Origin: Sphingobacterium bambusae | Lineage (GTDB): Bacteria > Bacteroidota > Bacteroidia > Sphingobacteriales > Sphingobacteriaceae | NCBI RefSeq assembly: GCF_033955345.1 | Contig: NZ_CP138332.1 | Span: 1-64,000 of the forward strand | Direction of reading: 5' to 3' | DNA length: 64,000 nucleotides | In this document: positions 8,662-18,782 of the stretch, one piece after another | Layout: each line of letters starts with the position of its first letter | How positions within the stretch are numbered: the first letter of the stretch is position 1 | Made by a program: the position numbers and the translations under genes | The notes under the pieces: model-generated | The model's database searches: none | What the model saw: only the letters and a program-made list of their open reading frames with translations | Told to the model about the DNA's origin: nothing

Positions 8662-9951
8662 CTAAAAGTTGATATCCCAAATACCCGATGCTCGCTCCAG
8701 TTCCACTAACGCTTCGGCATATCCGTAGAGCGCCTGATAATAGCCTTGTTGCACCTCATTATACGTCCGCTGCGCATTAAGCAGCTCCAAGAGCGAAGTC
8801 TCTCCCCTCTTATAACTATAAACCTTTCCATCAAGGATGGCAAGCGCCTCGCTTAGCAGCCCCCGATCGAACTGACGGACCTGCTTACCGGCCGACTGAT
8901 AGGCGTAGAAAGCCTGTACGACCGACGTACGTACCTCCAGTTCGGTCTGCCGATACAGCTGTTCGCCTTGCAGACTGGCGTATCTAGCTGCGGGCAGTTC
9001 ACCTGATCTGCCGTTGGAAAATTTAAGTGGAATGCTAAGCCCTGCATTGACCGTAGTGAACGCTGGGGTTGGCGCGATAGCGTTGCGGGCATAGGACGAA
9101 TAGGTTCCTCCTAGCGTAAGGCCAAGATCAAGCGCGCGATTTGCCCTAGCGAGCCTGAGCACACTTGCGGAAACATTTTTGCTTTGCAGGGCAGCCTTTA
9201 GATCAGCCCTATTGTTAAGCGCGCTCGTAATCAGCTCCTGTAGATTAAACGTACGATCAAAGTTTAAAAGATCCCCTTGGGGCTCAACAGGCAAATCGCG
9301 ATCGGAGTCGCCAATTAGTAAAGATAGTGCAGAAATAGCCATGTTGTATTGGGCTTCTGCGGCATAAACCTCATTTAACGATGCACCTGCCTCTAGCTTG
9401 CTCTGACGCGCATCGACCTGAGAAATAACCCCCAATTGGTAACGTATGCTATCGGATGCGGCAAGCTGGCTCAGCTGCTGGTAGGAATTAAGTTGCACCA
9501 CTAGCAGCTGCCTGTTCTGTATAGCCCGTAAATAGGCAATGGTGGCGTCTGCCCTGAGGTTACGGAAGTAATCATCCAGCAGATAGCTTGTCAGTTCATG
9601 CTGATCTCGCGCTAGGTTGACACGCGCCTTGCGCTTGCCGCCCAGCTCTAGTGTCCATGTCATCTCCGACGTAAAGCCGTAGCCCATTTTCATTCTTCGC
9701 TCCCCATTATTAAACCAGCCAAAGCCCAGTTCGGGATCTGGAAATATGCCAGCCGTCTGGATCTCAGCTTGGGCAATGTCCAGATCAAAGCGCGCCGCGG
9801 CGTAGGCGACATTCTCTCGCCCCACAGCGCTGATAAAAGAAAGAAAATCCATCGGTTTTTTGATCGCAATCGTATCGATCTGCTGCCCTACAACACTAGG
9901 ACTATAGGCCGTGGCCAGAAAAAGGAGCACTATTGTTATGTAGTTATTCAT
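8662..9951 (-). CDS. TolC/CusC-family outer-membrane efflux protein
   Basis: The 429-residue protein has a signal peptide and the duplicated OEP (TolC) architecture of long helices and barrel strands. Examples are the region around GELPAARYASLQGEQLYRQTE and the C-terminal GYYQALYGYAEALVELE. It would be the outer-membrane duct of the tripartite pump encoded upstream. It follows the RND gene by 12 bp and is the last gene of the minus-strand operon (adaptor, pump, outer-membrane protein). It lacks an obvious lipobox Cys, unlike many CusC proteins. Confidence 0.9.
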   Translation of the reverse strand: MNNYITIVLLFLATAYSPSVVGQQIDTIAIKKPMDFLSFISAVGRENVAYAAARFDLDIAQAEIQTAGIFPDPELGFGWFNNGERRMKMGYGFTSEMTWTLELGGKRKARVNLARDQHELTSYLLDDYFRNLRADATIAYLRAIQNRQLLVVQLNSYQQLSQLAASDSIRYQLGVISQVDARQSKLEAGASLNEVYAAEAQYNMAISALSLLIGDSDRDLPVEPQGDLLNFDRTFNLQELITSALNNRADLKAALQSKNVSASVLRLARANRALDLGLTLGGTYSSYARNAIAPTPAFTTVNAGLSIPLKFSNGRSGELPAARYASLQGEQLYRQTELEVRTSVVQAFYAYQSAGKQVRQFDRGLLSEALAILDGKVYSYKRGETSLLELLNAQRTYNEVQQGYYQALYGYAEALVELERASGIWDINF

Positions 9952-9963
9952 ATGCAGTAAAGT

Positions 9964-12900
9964 CTAGTCTTGGGTGATCGTCGGGTTAAAATCCTTAGCC
10001 CATTTTCGCTCGATCAGGTAATATATAGCTGGCAGGGCAAACAGCGTGATGATCGTCGAAAACAGCAGGCCATACACAATAACCGTGGCCAGAGGGCGCT
10101 GCACATCGGATCCTATCCCTGTAGCCAGCGAAGCGGGAAATAATCCCAGTACGGCAACCGTAGCGGTCATCAGTATAGGTCGAAAACGGTGCCCCGAACC
10201 TTCTATCACCGCCCTGAGCAGATCGTAGCCTCGCTTGCGCAGCTCATTGATATGGGAAATCATGATCACGCCATTCTGTATGGCCACACCAAATAAAGCA
10301 ATAAAACCGACGGCCGAGGACACGTTGAGGGACATTCCCCGCAAGTTGAGCGCCAGCATACCACCAAAAAGGGCTAGCGGAACAACCCCCATCAGCAGGC
10401 CTGCCTGTCGGAAAGAACCAAATGCAGCATAAAGTAGTACAAACATGATGGTCAGCGCTAGGGGCACGATGACCGAGAGGCGTGCATATGCCCGGTTTTG
10501 GTTTTCAAACTGTCCACCCCATTTTAGGTGATAACTTTCATGGTCGTAGTCCACATTCTTTTCAATGGCCTGCTGCGCCTCTGCCAGCAGGGATTGCAGG
10601 TCACGGTTACGGACGTTAAGCTTTACCGTGAGGTGCCGCTCGTTCATTTCACGCGTGATGGTGCTCTCGCCGGTGCTCAATCGTACTTCAGCAACTTGGG
10701 AAAGCGGTATCTTAGCGCCGGTTTGCGAGGTTAGCATCAGATTGGCGATCTTCTCGGGCGTATTGCGGCTTTCTTCATCGTAACGGCAGATGATATCGTA
10801 GACCCTGTGTCCTATGAAAAGTTGCGAGATCGCTTTACCGCCAATAGCAACCTCGATTAGCTCGGCCACATCGGAGACGTTGAGTCCATACTGGGCGATC
10901 TTCTCACGATCGGCATGGATCTGCAGCTGCGGCAGTGGTGGCTCCTGATCAATTGCCAAGTCGACGGCGCCGGGCACGTCCTTTAAGGTCCGCATAACCC
11001 CTTCGGCGATGCGCCTCGTCTCCTTAAAGTCCTCGCCATAAACTTTAACCACCAGCTCACTGTGTGCTCCGGATATTTTATCCATTACCCCATCGATCAT
11101 CGGTTGGGAGAAACCCACCGTAAAACCGGGCAGATCCTGATACTCCCTTGCCAACTCTGCTATCAACATATTTTTGGTTTTTCCCTTGGGCCAGTCTTTG
11201 TAGGGTTTAATCCCGATGGATACCTCAAAGTGGGATGCTGTCCACGGATCGGTTCCATCATCATTACGGCCTGCCTGCACCATGATGTAGGTCACCTGTT
11301 CGTACTTCATTGTCCGAGCCCTTAGCGTATCGCTCAATTCCTTGGATTTCGCGAGCGAGATGCCCGGAGGCAGCTGCACCTGTAGCCATAGGGACCCTTC
11401 ATCCAGCGGTGGCAGAAAATCCTTGCCCACGCGCATGGTCAGCAGCGCGGAAGAAGCCAGAATAAGCAGAAGAGGAATAACAACGAATCTAGGGCGAAGC
11501 ATGATTTTATTTATTCGGGCATAATAGGCGCTGGTTAGCCAGTCCAGCCAACGGTTATGATAGATCTTTTGCGGCCGACGGTAGATCACATAGGCCAGCC
11601 CCGGAATGACGAGCAGGGCTACGGCCAGTGCCCCCAGCAGTGCATAGCCTACGGTAAAGGCCATCGGCGTGAAGAGTTTCTTTTCCACCCGTTCAAAGGC
11701 GAAGAGCGGCAAATAGGCCGTTATGATAATGATCGTTGCAAAGAAAACGGGCTTGGCCACCTCGGCCGCCTTCTGCGCGATAGCGGATTCCTTGAGTTCC
11801 AGCTCGGGGTTGTCCTCCCTTTTTTTAAGAATGGTTTCCATCATCACGATTGCCCCGTCCACGATGATACCAAAATCGATCGCTCCCAAGGAAAGCAGAT
11901 TGGCTGGAATATCGGTAAAGTACATCAGGATAAAAGCGATCAACAGGGAAAGCGGAATGGTGATCGCCACCAGGAGCGCTCCTCGCCAGCTTCCCAAGAA
12001 AACGATCAGCACAATGATCACCAGCGCCATCCCTTCCAATAAGGTGTGAGAAACGGTATCCAAGGTCGTTTCTACAAGATCGGTTCGATCCATGAACGTA
12101 TGGATCTTTACGCCCTGTGGAAGCTCGCCGCCGTTGAGCTGCTGGACAGCTTGGTGTATACCTTGTAGTACAACCGAGGGATTCTGCCCTTTAAGCAATA
12201 AAACAATTCCCTGCAGACTTTCCGAATAGTTACGCTCCCGGTCGGTGTAGCCCAATATTCCCTTTCGTTCCAGCATCCCATATTTCAGCTTACCGATATC
12301 ATGCAGAAAGATAGGCACGCCCTTTTCGGACTTTACCACGATATTGCCGAGATCATCGAGGTTCTTGACCAAACCGATGCCCCGGACGACGTAGCCCAGC
12401 TCCCCGCGCGGCAGCACACTGCCACCAGCATTAACATTGTTGCTTTCAATAGTCTGCACCACTTCGCTCAAAGGAAGTCGGTATTGCTCGAGCTTCTGCG
12501 GATCGATCTCGATCTGGAACTGCGTGGTCATACCGCCAAAATTCGTTACGTCGGCCACACCGGAGACCTGTTTGATACGCGGTATAACCGTAAAGTTCTG
12601 TAGATCGGTAAGCGCTCGAAGATCATAGCTACCGTCACTTTCGATGATATAGCGGTATATTTCTCCAATGGGCGAGGTTAGCGGGTCAAGCCCCGGCATG
12701 GCGTTATAGGGCAGCTGAACCTCGGCCAGTCGCTCCTGTATGCGCATCCTTGCCCAATAGTCATCCACGCCATCTTGAAAAACAATCGTTATCATGGAGA
12801 GGCCAAATGTACTTTTACTACGCATGACATGCGTGCCCGGAAGACCGTTCAATACGCGCTCCACGGGTATGGTAATCTGCTGTTCGACCTCTTCGGCCGC

Positions 12901-13065
12901 CAGACCCGGAACCTGCGTGACCACCTGGGAAGTTACGTCGGCGATATCGGGATAGGCTTCTATCGACAGCTGCTGCCAAGAGTAATAACCAAAGAAGGCC
13001 AGCAGCGAGAATAGCGCGACCATGACCCAGCGTTTTTGCACACTGCTGTATACAAGTTTATGCAT
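9964..13065 (-). CDS. Heavy-metal efflux RND transporter, CzcA/CusA family
   Basis: The 1033-residue inner-membrane pump has the RND two-fold layout of twelve membrane helices and two large periplasmic loops. The heavy-metal RND signature in helix 4 is intact: Asp397, Asp403 and Glu410 in DFGIIVDGAIVMME, the proton-relay acids of CzcA. Length and motifs match the HME subfamily that expels Co/Zn/Cd or Cu/Ag. The loop around LPPLDEGSLW is more CzcA- than CusA-like, and I did not see the CusA methionine cluster, but the substrate stays open. Adaptor and outer-membrane genes flank it, and a two-component system lies just upstream. Confidence 0.93.
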   Translation of the reverse strand: MHKLVYSSVQKRWVMVALFSLLAFFGYYSWQQLSIEAYPDIADVTSQVVTQVPGLAAEEVEQQITIPVERVLNGLPGTHVMRSKSTFGLSMITIVFQDGVDDYWARMRIQERLAEVQLPYNAMPGLDPLTSPIGEIYRYIIESDGSYDLRALTDLQNFTVIPRIKQVSGVADVTNFGGMTTQFQIEIDPQKLEQYRLPLSEVVQTIESNNVNAGGSVLPRGELGYVVRGIGLVKNLDDLGNIVVKSEKGVPIFLHDIGKLKYGMLERKGILGYTDRERNYSESLQGIVLLLKGQNPSVVLQGIHQAVQQLNGGELPQGVKIHTFMDRTDLVETTLDTVSHTLLEGMALVIIVLIVFLGSWRGALLVAITIPLSLLIAFILMYFTDIPANLLSLGAIDFGIIVDGAIVMMETILKKREDNPELELKESAIAQKAAEVAKPVFFATIIIITAYLPLFAFERVEKKLFTPMAFTVGYALLGALAVALLVIPGLAYVIYRRPQKIYHNRWLDWLTSAYYARINKIMLRPRFVVIPLLLILASSALLTMRVGKDFLPPLDEGSLWLQVQLPPGISLAKSKELSDTLRARTMKYEQVTYIMVQAGRNDDGTDPWTASHFEVSIGIKPYKDWPKGKTKNMLIAELAREYQDLPGFTVGFSQPMIDGVMDKISGAHSELVVKVYGEDFKETRRIAEGVMRTLKDVPGAVDLAIDQEPPLPQLQIHADREKIAQYGLNVSDVAELIEVAIGGKAISQLFIGHRVYDIICRYDEESRNTPEKIANLMLTSQTGAKIPLSQVAEVRLSTGESTITREMNERHLTVKLNVRNRDLQSLLAEAQQAIEKNVDYDHESYHLKWGGQFENQNRAYARLSVIVPLALTIMFVLLYAAFGSFRQAGLLMGVVPLALFGGMLALNLRGMSLNVSSAVGFIALFGVAIQNGVIMISHINELRKRGYDLLRAVIEGSGHRFRPILMTATVAVLGLFPASLATGIGSDVQRPLATVIVYGLLFSTIITLFALPAIYYLIERKWAKDFNPTITQD

Positions 13066-13100
13066 ATCTTTTCAATTGATGTGGTTTGTATCTATTGGAG

Positions 13101-14288
13101 CTATTCAGCCTTGAGCAGAAAAATGCCCCCTTCGCTGACAATCGTTTCACCGGCCTGTAGGCCCGATAAAATCGCGATCTGATCATCCGTTGTTTCTCCG
13201 GTCGTTATGGTGCGCTTATGGAATTTATCGCGGCCAACCTGTACAAAAACAAATTGTTCGTTCTCTCGCTGGAATACAGCCTTTGTAGGGATTAAAATGT
13301 GCTGTGATGGAATATCGCTGTAAGATAATGTGACGTACATGCCCGGCTTTAGGAAGCGTTCACGATTGTCGCATTCGATGAGCACCTCGACGCTTCGAGT
13401 CTCCTCGTCGACGATCTGGTTGATATGGAAAATTTTCCCAAGGAGCGGTCTGCCGCTCAGCGCGGCAGTATGCACATAAACCTGATCCATCGTATGTATA
13501 TGCTGAAGATCCTTTTCCTTGAGCTGCCCTGCGATCCAGATCTTGGACAACTCGGCCAGCACGACAATGGCCTCGGCATCCTCCTTGAGATACTGGCCGA
13601 TCACAATCTGGCTGCTTATGACTTCCCCCTTTATCGGCGAGGACAACACGAGCGGTTTACCCAGCTCTAGGCTGGCTAGATCGACGTTGAAGATCTTCAG
13701 CGCAGCCGATGCATTGGCAAGCGTGGTCTTCTTGGTTTCAAATTCCGTTTCGACCGCTTCAAGTTCGCGCTGCACGCCCACGCCATTGCTCCATAAATCG
13801 CGCTGCCGCGTAAGGTTTAGCTGCGCTTGATGCAATTCCTGCCGAGCATCGAAATAGTCCTTCTGCGCGGTAAAAAAATCCGGAGAGCTGATCTCAAAAA
13901 TAGGCGAACCGGGCGACACCTGTTGCCCTAACTTGACGTAAGAGCGCGTCACGCGGCCGGCAAATGGAGGCGCTATTTCTGCGTAGTTGTTTGGATTTAC
14001 CCGTACGATTCCCGTCGTGCTCCACGGAGTATTCAACAGCTGCACGTTCACAGTAAGCAGATGAAGTTTGGGGCTGATATTGGAACCCTCCGAGAGCATG
14101 ATGGTATCCCCATCGACTCGATATCCCTCGTTTTGGGACTGTTCAGTATGATCCGACCCGCCGCATGCGAGTAATCCTAGTACCACTACTAGCAAAAACG
14201 AGATAGGCTGGAAAGTATGTCGCTCTGCCAGCATTAAGCTATGGCTATCAGCGACATGGTATATTTTCTGCGAGCGTATATGTTTCAT
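13101..14288 (-). CDS. Periplasmic adaptor (membrane fusion) lipoprotein of metal RND pump, CusB-like
   Basis: The product carries a lipobox (LLAC, Cys42) after a hydrophobic stretch, so it should be a lipoprotein. Next come the barrel-sandwich/lipoyl halves (FAGRVTRSYVKLGQQVSPG and SSPIKGEVISSQIVIGQYL), a helical hairpin between them, and beta-barrel and membrane-proximal domains ending EGGIFLLKAE. It links pump and outer-membrane duct. The ATG at 14288 leaves a long polar stretch before the signal; the internal ATG at 14234 gives a more typical signal peptide and is an alternative. It heads the three-gene efflux operon. Confidence 0.9.
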   Translation of the reverse strand: MKHIRSQKIYHVADSHSLMLAERHTFQPISFLLVVVLGLLACGGSDHTEQSQNEGYRVDGDTIMLSEGSNISPKLHLLTVNVQLLNTPWSTTGIVRVNPNNYAEIAPPFAGRVTRSYVKLGQQVSPGSPIFEISSPDFFTAQKDYFDARQELHQAQLNLTRQRDLWSNGVGVQRELEAVETEFETKKTTLANASAALKIFNVDLASLELGKPLVLSSPIKGEVISSQIVIGQYLKEDAEAIVVLAELSKIWIAGQLKEKDLQHIHTMDQVYVHTAALSGRPLLGKIFHINQIVDEETRSVEVLIECDNRERFLKPGMYVTLSYSDIPSQHILIPTKAVFQRENEQFVFVQVGRDKFHKRTITTGETTDDQIAILSGLQAGETIVSEGGIFLLKAE

Positions 14289-14403
14289 TCTAATCGATTT
14301 TTATGCATTTTTGATCGGTGCAAAGATCTATAGATAGGCGCTTTCAGGCCGTTAGAGATACGACAGAAAATTGTTAGAATTTTATTAGAGAACCGCTATA
14401 AGA

Positions 14404-15771
14404 TTACAGCGTAGCAAGCTCGATAAAGAAAGTGGTACCTTGATTTTTCTGGGACACCACGCTTATGGTCCCTCTATGCAGGGTGATGATCTTCTGGGTA
14501 AGCGGAAGTCCTATCCCGTTACCATCGGCAAACATGCCATTTTCACCGCGATAAAACGGCATAAATACCTTGTCTAGATCGGCCGGGGGAATGCCGATAC
14601 CCTTGTCTGTGAAGCGTAGCAAGATTTTACGGTGGGCAAAAGAAATAGAGACAGCACATTGCTTTTCGACGGAAAATTTACAACCATTCTCCAACAGATT
14701 AACGAAAGCTACCTTTAACAAGTATTCATTGCCCAGAACCAAAAGTTCTCCGTCATGCTCAATATCTTCATCAAAATTTATATCGATTCTATAATCCAAG
14801 TTCACCTTCTGCACCTGCTGACGTGCATCCAACAAGACTTCATCGATGCGCAGCGGCTTAAAAGCTATTTTAGAAAAGTCGTAGGAAGCCTTCGCCAAGT
14901 CGAGCAGGCTGTTTGACAATCGATCAATACGCTTAGCATCGCCAAGCGCCTTCAATATAGCATCTTTATATTCAGGGAGCGTACGATCCCGTTCGGCCGA
15001 GAGTTCCAACTCGGCTATAATGGCAGCTAGCGGCGTGCGTAGTTCGTGGGATATATTGGAGACAAAGTGCTTCTGCGCATCGAAGGAATTTTCCAAGCGC
15101 TCGAGCATCTCGTTGAAGGTCGCGGCTAATTTTGACAACTCATCACGACTACCGCTGTTCTGCAGGCGTAAATCCAAATTGGTTGCCGATATGTCGTTTG
15201 CTCGGTCTGTCATCTGTTTTATAGGATCGAATGCCTTTCTTGAAAAAAAACGACCTGTAAGATAAAGCACCAGCATGGAGACAACGAATACGACAGCTAT
15301 AGTCTTCAGTAAGTTATCCAACTTATTATATCCATATTGATCATACGCTGCCCCTGTCACGATATAATCTTTCCCCTGGTAATTATACACAAGACCAACC
15401 ACCTGCCAACCGTTCTGATAAAAACCAATATTGCCTTTGTTCAGCACCTCGTCCAGCATGATCTTGGTCTCTTTGACAAAATCGATATCAACGGCATCGT
15501 GGTAGATCAAATTAAACCTGCTGTCATAGATGGCTACCTCTACCTCATTTAATAGCCTGCGATTGTTGTGATAAATTTCTTGTAGGGTTGTTTTATTAAC
15601 TTTGGCGTTTAAAAATACATTGGCCTTGGTGTATGCTTCCTTTTGTAGCAGGGCGTAGAATTCTTTTTCCCGACTTTCCTTAGCCGAATAATAGATCACA
15701 AAGGCAAAGGCCAGCACAATAGCGGCCGTAATTAGGGTGAATAGTATCGTCAGCTTGGTTCGGATCTGCAT
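14404..15771 (-). CDS. Sensor histidine kinase for the metal efflux locus (CusS/CzcS-like)
   Basis: The 455-residue membrane kinase has helices at about 7-28 and 158-175 enclosing a periplasmic sensor region, then HAMP. The phosphoacceptor is His242 in NISHELRTPL, followed by the ATPase domain with an N box (NLLENGCKF) and G boxes (DKGIGIP, GNGIGLPL). It would autophosphorylate in response to metal and pass phosphate to the overlapping response regulator. Its start ATG at 15771 shares one base with the regulator stop (TAATG), a sign of translational coupling. Confidence 0.93.
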   Translation of the reverse strand: MQIRTKLTILFTLITAAIVLAFAFVIYYSAKESREKEFYALLQKEAYTKANVFLNAKVNKTTLQEIYHNNRRLLNEVEVAIYDSRFNLIYHDAVDIDFVKETKIMLDEVLNKGNIGFYQNGWQVVGLVYNYQGKDYIVTGAAYDQYGYNKLDNLLKTIAVVFVVSMLVLYLTGRFFSRKAFDPIKQMTDRANDISATNLDLRLQNSGSRDELSKLAATFNEMLERLENSFDAQKHFVSNISHELRTPLAAIIAELELSAERDRTLPEYKDAILKALGDAKRIDRLSNSLLDLAKASYDFSKIAFKPLRIDEVLLDARQQVQKVNLDYRIDINFDEDIEHDGELLVLGNEYLLKVAFVNLLENGCKFSVEKQCAVSISFAHRKILLRFTDKGIGIPPADLDKVFMPFYRGENGMFADGNGIGLPLTQKIITLHRGTISVVSQKNQGTTFFIELATL

Positions 15772-16451
15772 TACTCTACGTTTAGGATAAACCCCATTCC
15801 AGACTTGGTATGGATCAGCTTTTGTTCAAACTCGCGGTCAACCTTCTTTCTGAGGTAGTTTATATATACATTCATAAAGTTTGTTCCCGTATCAAAATGT
15901 GTGTCCCAAACCTTCTCTGCAATCTCTACACGCGAAAGTACCCGCTCCGGATTGCGCATCATATACTCCAATAGCTTGAATTCTTTGGGAGTCAGGCTGA
16001 TTTCCTTATCCCCTCGTTTGACCCTTTTGGTATGCAGGTTCATTTCCAAGTCGGCATAGACTAGCACGAACGCCTTCGAATTTGCTGGTCTCGCGTTCCG
16101 CTTTAGCAAAGCCCTGACACGAACGACCAATTCCCTCATCTCGAATGGCTTTACCAAATAGTCATCGGCTCCGGCATCGAACCCCTCGATCTTATCGTCG
16201 GTCGTTCCTAGGGCGGTAAGCATAATTACAGGAGTATCGGGTTTCGTATGACGAAGTTGACGGCATAGATCGATGCCATTGATATTGGGCAAAATGATAT
16301 CCGTAATGATCACATCGTAATCGTGCTGTTGCGCCAGTTTGAGCCCCATATATCCATCATAGGCTATGGCCGTATCAAACCCTTGCTCGGCCAGACCACG
16401 CTGCAGAAGTTCGGAAACACGAAGATCATCTTCTATAATCAGGATATGCAT
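15771..16451 (-). CDS. OmpR-family response regulator of the metal efflux locus (CusR/CzcR-like)
   Basis: Starting at the ATG at 16451 (MHILIIEDD) the protein has 226 residues. The receiver domain carries the acidic pair, phosphoacceptor Asp51, Thr79 and Lys101 (VKPFEM). The winged-helix OmpR DNA-binding domain follows from about 130 (SLTPKEFKLLEYM). A longer frame upstream adds residues unlike the family and was rejected. It is the first gene of the kinase pair and probably activates the efflux operon that lies downstream on the same strand. Confidence 0.94.
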   Translation of the reverse strand: MHILIIEDDLRVSELLQRGLAEQGFDTAIAYDGYMGLKLAQQHDYDVIITDIILPNINGIDLCRQLRHTKPDTPVIMLTALGTTDDKIEGFDAGADDYLVKPFEMRELVVRVRALLKRNARPANSKAFVLVYADLEMNLHTKRVKRGDKEISLTPKEFKLLEYMMRNPERVLSRVEIAEKVWDTHFDTGTNFMNVYINYLRKKVDREFEQKLIHTKSGMGFILNVE

Positions 16452-16740
16452 AACTACAAATTTATGGATATTATCTACGCAAGAAGTCAATAAACTTACA
16501 AAAGTTATCTGCTTGAGCACGTTACACTGTTCCTGCACATCTGTCGTCATTACATACGCTCTCGCGAGCTGGACTAATTCGTTTATTTAAAACTGTCCCA
16601 GTAGAGACAACATATTAACAAGTAAATTAGCTGCTCGAAAAAAAACAACATGAATCAAGCGCTAGTCATGCAAAAACTATAGTTAGATTAGCTTAGCGAA
16701 TTCGAAAGCCATTGTATATGGCATTGATAAGAAATAAAAA

Positions 16741-17463
16741 ATGAAAGTACACTTTATCCAACACGAAATATTTGAGGCTCCTGGGGCCTATCTAACATGG
16801 GCCGAAGCAAGAGGATATGTGACCTCTTTTTCCAAAGTCTTTGCGAATCAAGTCATCCCAAGCAGCGCTGAAGATATTGACTTACTTATTGTATTGGGAG
16901 GGCCGCAAAGCCCCAGTACAACGCTCCAAGAGTGTCCTCATTTTGATTCTAAAGCAGAGATTGCTTTTATTCAGCAATGCATTGCTCTTGAAAAAGCTGT
17001 TGTTGGCGTGTGTTTAGGTGCGCAGCTCATTGCGGAGGCACTTGGTGCGACTTTCGAAAGCAGTCCAGAAAAAGAGATTGGCGTATTTCCGTTGCAACTG
17101 ACGGAGGCTGGACTAAAAGACGAAAAAATAAATCATTTTGGCCAAAGCTTAGCCGTCGGTCATTGGCACAATGATATGCCGGGATTGACTGCTGATTCCG
17201 AAGTACTAGCGACTACAGTGGGATGTCCTAGGCAGATCATAGCCTATAGCAATTTCGTATACGGCTTTCAATGCCATATGGAATTCACACCGGAGGTTGT
17301 GGAATTATTGATCGCCGAGGAAGAAGACTTTTTAGTTAACAACCACACACACCGATTTGTGCAGAAGCCGGATGTGATCAGAAATTATAATTATGCACAT
17401 ATGAACGATATGTTGTTTCAATTTCTGGATAAATTAGCTGCGGAATATCAAGGAAGATCATAG
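16741..17463 (+). CDS. Class I glutamine amidotransferase-like protein (GMP synthase-type GATase domain)
   Basis: The 240-residue cytoplasmic protein has the full catalytic triad: Cys91 in GVCLGAQ, His179 and Glu181 in CHMEF. The oxyanion region is VLGGPQSP (51-58). Stand-alone GATase1 proteins of this length include gamma-glutamyl-metabolising hydrolases such as PuuD-like or GuaA-N-like proteins of unknown substrate. There is no synthetase partner next to it. A short A/T-rich leader precedes the ATG. Confidence 0.88.
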   Translation: MKVHFIQHEIFEAPGAYLTWAEARGYVTSFSKVFANQVIPSSAEDIDLLIVLGGPQSPSTTLQECPHFDSKAEIAFIQQCIALEKAVVGVCLGAQLIAEALGATFESSPEKEIGVFPLQLTEAGLKDEKINHFGQSLAVGHWHNDMPGLTADSEVLATTVGCPRQIIAYSNFVYGFQCHMEFTPEVVELLIAEEEDFLVNNHTHRFVQKPDVIRNYNYAHMNDMLFQFLDKLAAEYQGRS

Positions 17464-17616
17464 TGTTATAAGTACCTACCCACTGTACCACTTTATACTG
17501 AAAATGCTGTTCTCATGCAAGATACCTCCGTAAAAAAAACTAATTTGCTCAATACAGGTTATATGATAACTATGTAGATATATGAAGTTACGGAATCAAA
17601 AAAATAGCGTCTAGTT

Positions 17617-17979
17617 ATGGGAAGTGCATTAGTGTATGAGGGTAATGATTTTTTAGGTTTGCTAAGGCGCAAAGACCGAGCAAGCTTTGATCTTCTTTAT
17701 GAAACATACGGATCATCCATTTACAGCCTGATTCAACGGTGCGTAGCATGCGAAAAGCAGCGCGCAGCTCTATTTGAACTGTCCATGTGTGCAATATGGA
17801 AAAACATAGACCATTATTCCAGCAGTAAACAACCTTTCTTTCACTGGATAGTCAGCATAATTTCCCATGTAATTCGTGAACATGCCTTGCAAGGTTCCTC
17901 TTCCGAAGAGGAAACGGAGATCTGCCCAACAGCTATGCTTTTTGCCAAGGAAATGATGCATAAGATGCGCAGCAGGTAG
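17617..17979 (+). CDS. Truncated sigma-70 family protein (region 2 only), probably decayed
   Basis: The 120-residue product matches only the first half of a sphingobacterial ECF factor. RASFDLLYETYGSSIYSLI is region 2.1, and IWKNIDHYSSSKQPFFHWI corresponds to the usual IWKNI-SYD-SKGRLFTW block. The core-binding segment is diverged and region 4 is missing. In another frame, about 17964-18068, residues such as LNAQDRLYLNGVSIYRQIG look like a decayed region 4. I read it as a sigma-factor pseudogene or a region-2-only protein; it could not by itself recognise a -35 element. Confidence 0.5.
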   Translation: MGSALVYEGNDFLGLLRRKDRASFDLLYETYGSSIYSLIQRCVACEKQRAALFELSMCAIWKNIDHYSSSKQPFFHWIVSIISHVIREHALQGSSSEEETEICPTAMLFAKEMMHKMRSR

Positions 17980-18091
17980 CGCTCCACAACACGTCTACCG
18001 ATCTTAACGCTCAGGATCGCCTATATTTAAATGGCGTATCTATTTACCGGCAAATAGGCATACACTAGCAAAATACACAAAGAACAATAAA

Positions 18092-18646
18092 ATGAACCAT
18101 ATCCTTCGAGAATTAGACAGCTTTCTATCATCGTTAAGACCAACATTCTATTCCGATCTTAACAGCCCCTTGGACGACGCCGAGTTGGACAAATTGGAAG
18201 CGGATTACGCGATCAAACTTCCCAATGATCTACGTGCGTTGTACAAGTGGAAAAACGGACAAAAAGAAAGTTGCTATGCATCCTTCGTAAACAATTCGGT
18301 TTTTCTGCCGCTAGACCAGGTACTGGACACGGCTGCTGAACTAACATCCATGATAGGTTATGACTTTGAAATTGACAACTGGTGGAATGCGCATTGGCTC
18401 CCTATCTTTCAAAATGGTGGTGGCGACAGTATCTGCTATGATTTAAAGGGTATTTTTACCGGACAAAAGGGGCAGATTTTAGAATTCTGGCATGCCGATA
18501 ACGACAGAAATGTGATCGCTCCCTCGTTGGAAGCATTTTTTAACAAGATAGTTAAATACTATGCGACCAAACAAAAGGAAGAATTCGATGAGTTTTTCAC
18601 TGTTGAGAAAATTCCAGAGTACCCAAAAAGATTCATCCTTACGTGA
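18092..18646 (+). CDS. SMI1/KNR4 family protein
   Basis: The 184-residue protein has the SMI1/KNR4 pattern: an early ELDKLEADYAIKLPNDLRALYKWKNGQ segment, a middle hydrophobic core and NWWNAHWLPIFQNGGGDSICYDL near residue 110-125. In bacteria this superfamily frequently supplies immunity proteins against polymorphic or contact-dependent toxins, and also glucan-synthesis regulators. No toxin gene is adjacent, so the role is open. The PIN-type toxin-antitoxin pair lies just downstream but has its own antitoxin. Confidence 0.82.
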   Translation: MNHILRELDSFLSSLRPTFYSDLNSPLDDAELDKLEADYAIKLPNDLRALYKWKNGQKESCYASFVNNSVFLPLDQVLDTAAELTSMIGYDFEIDNWWNAHWLPIFQNGGGDSICYDLKGIFTGQKGQILEFWHADNDRNVIAPSLEAFFNKIVKYYATKQKEEFDEFFTVEKIPEYPKRFILT

Positions 18647-18756
18647 ACGGAATAGATTTTTTAGGCGAATAAATATATGTAAATCAACTCAAAAACTATC
18701 CTGAACAGTTCAGAATTATCAGAATCCTTCTCATACAAGATAACATTTAAATTTTG

Positions 18757-18764
18757 TATTTTTG
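18757..18764 (+). promoter_or_regulatory. Probable -7 promoter element (TAnnTTTG) for the toxin-antitoxin pair
   Basis: TATTTTTG matches the Bacteroidota -7 consensus and lies 18 bp before the antitoxin ATG. No clear -33 TTTG was seen at the usual spacing. Confidence 0.4.
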
Positions 18765-18782
18765 TGAAAAGGGGTTATTGTT

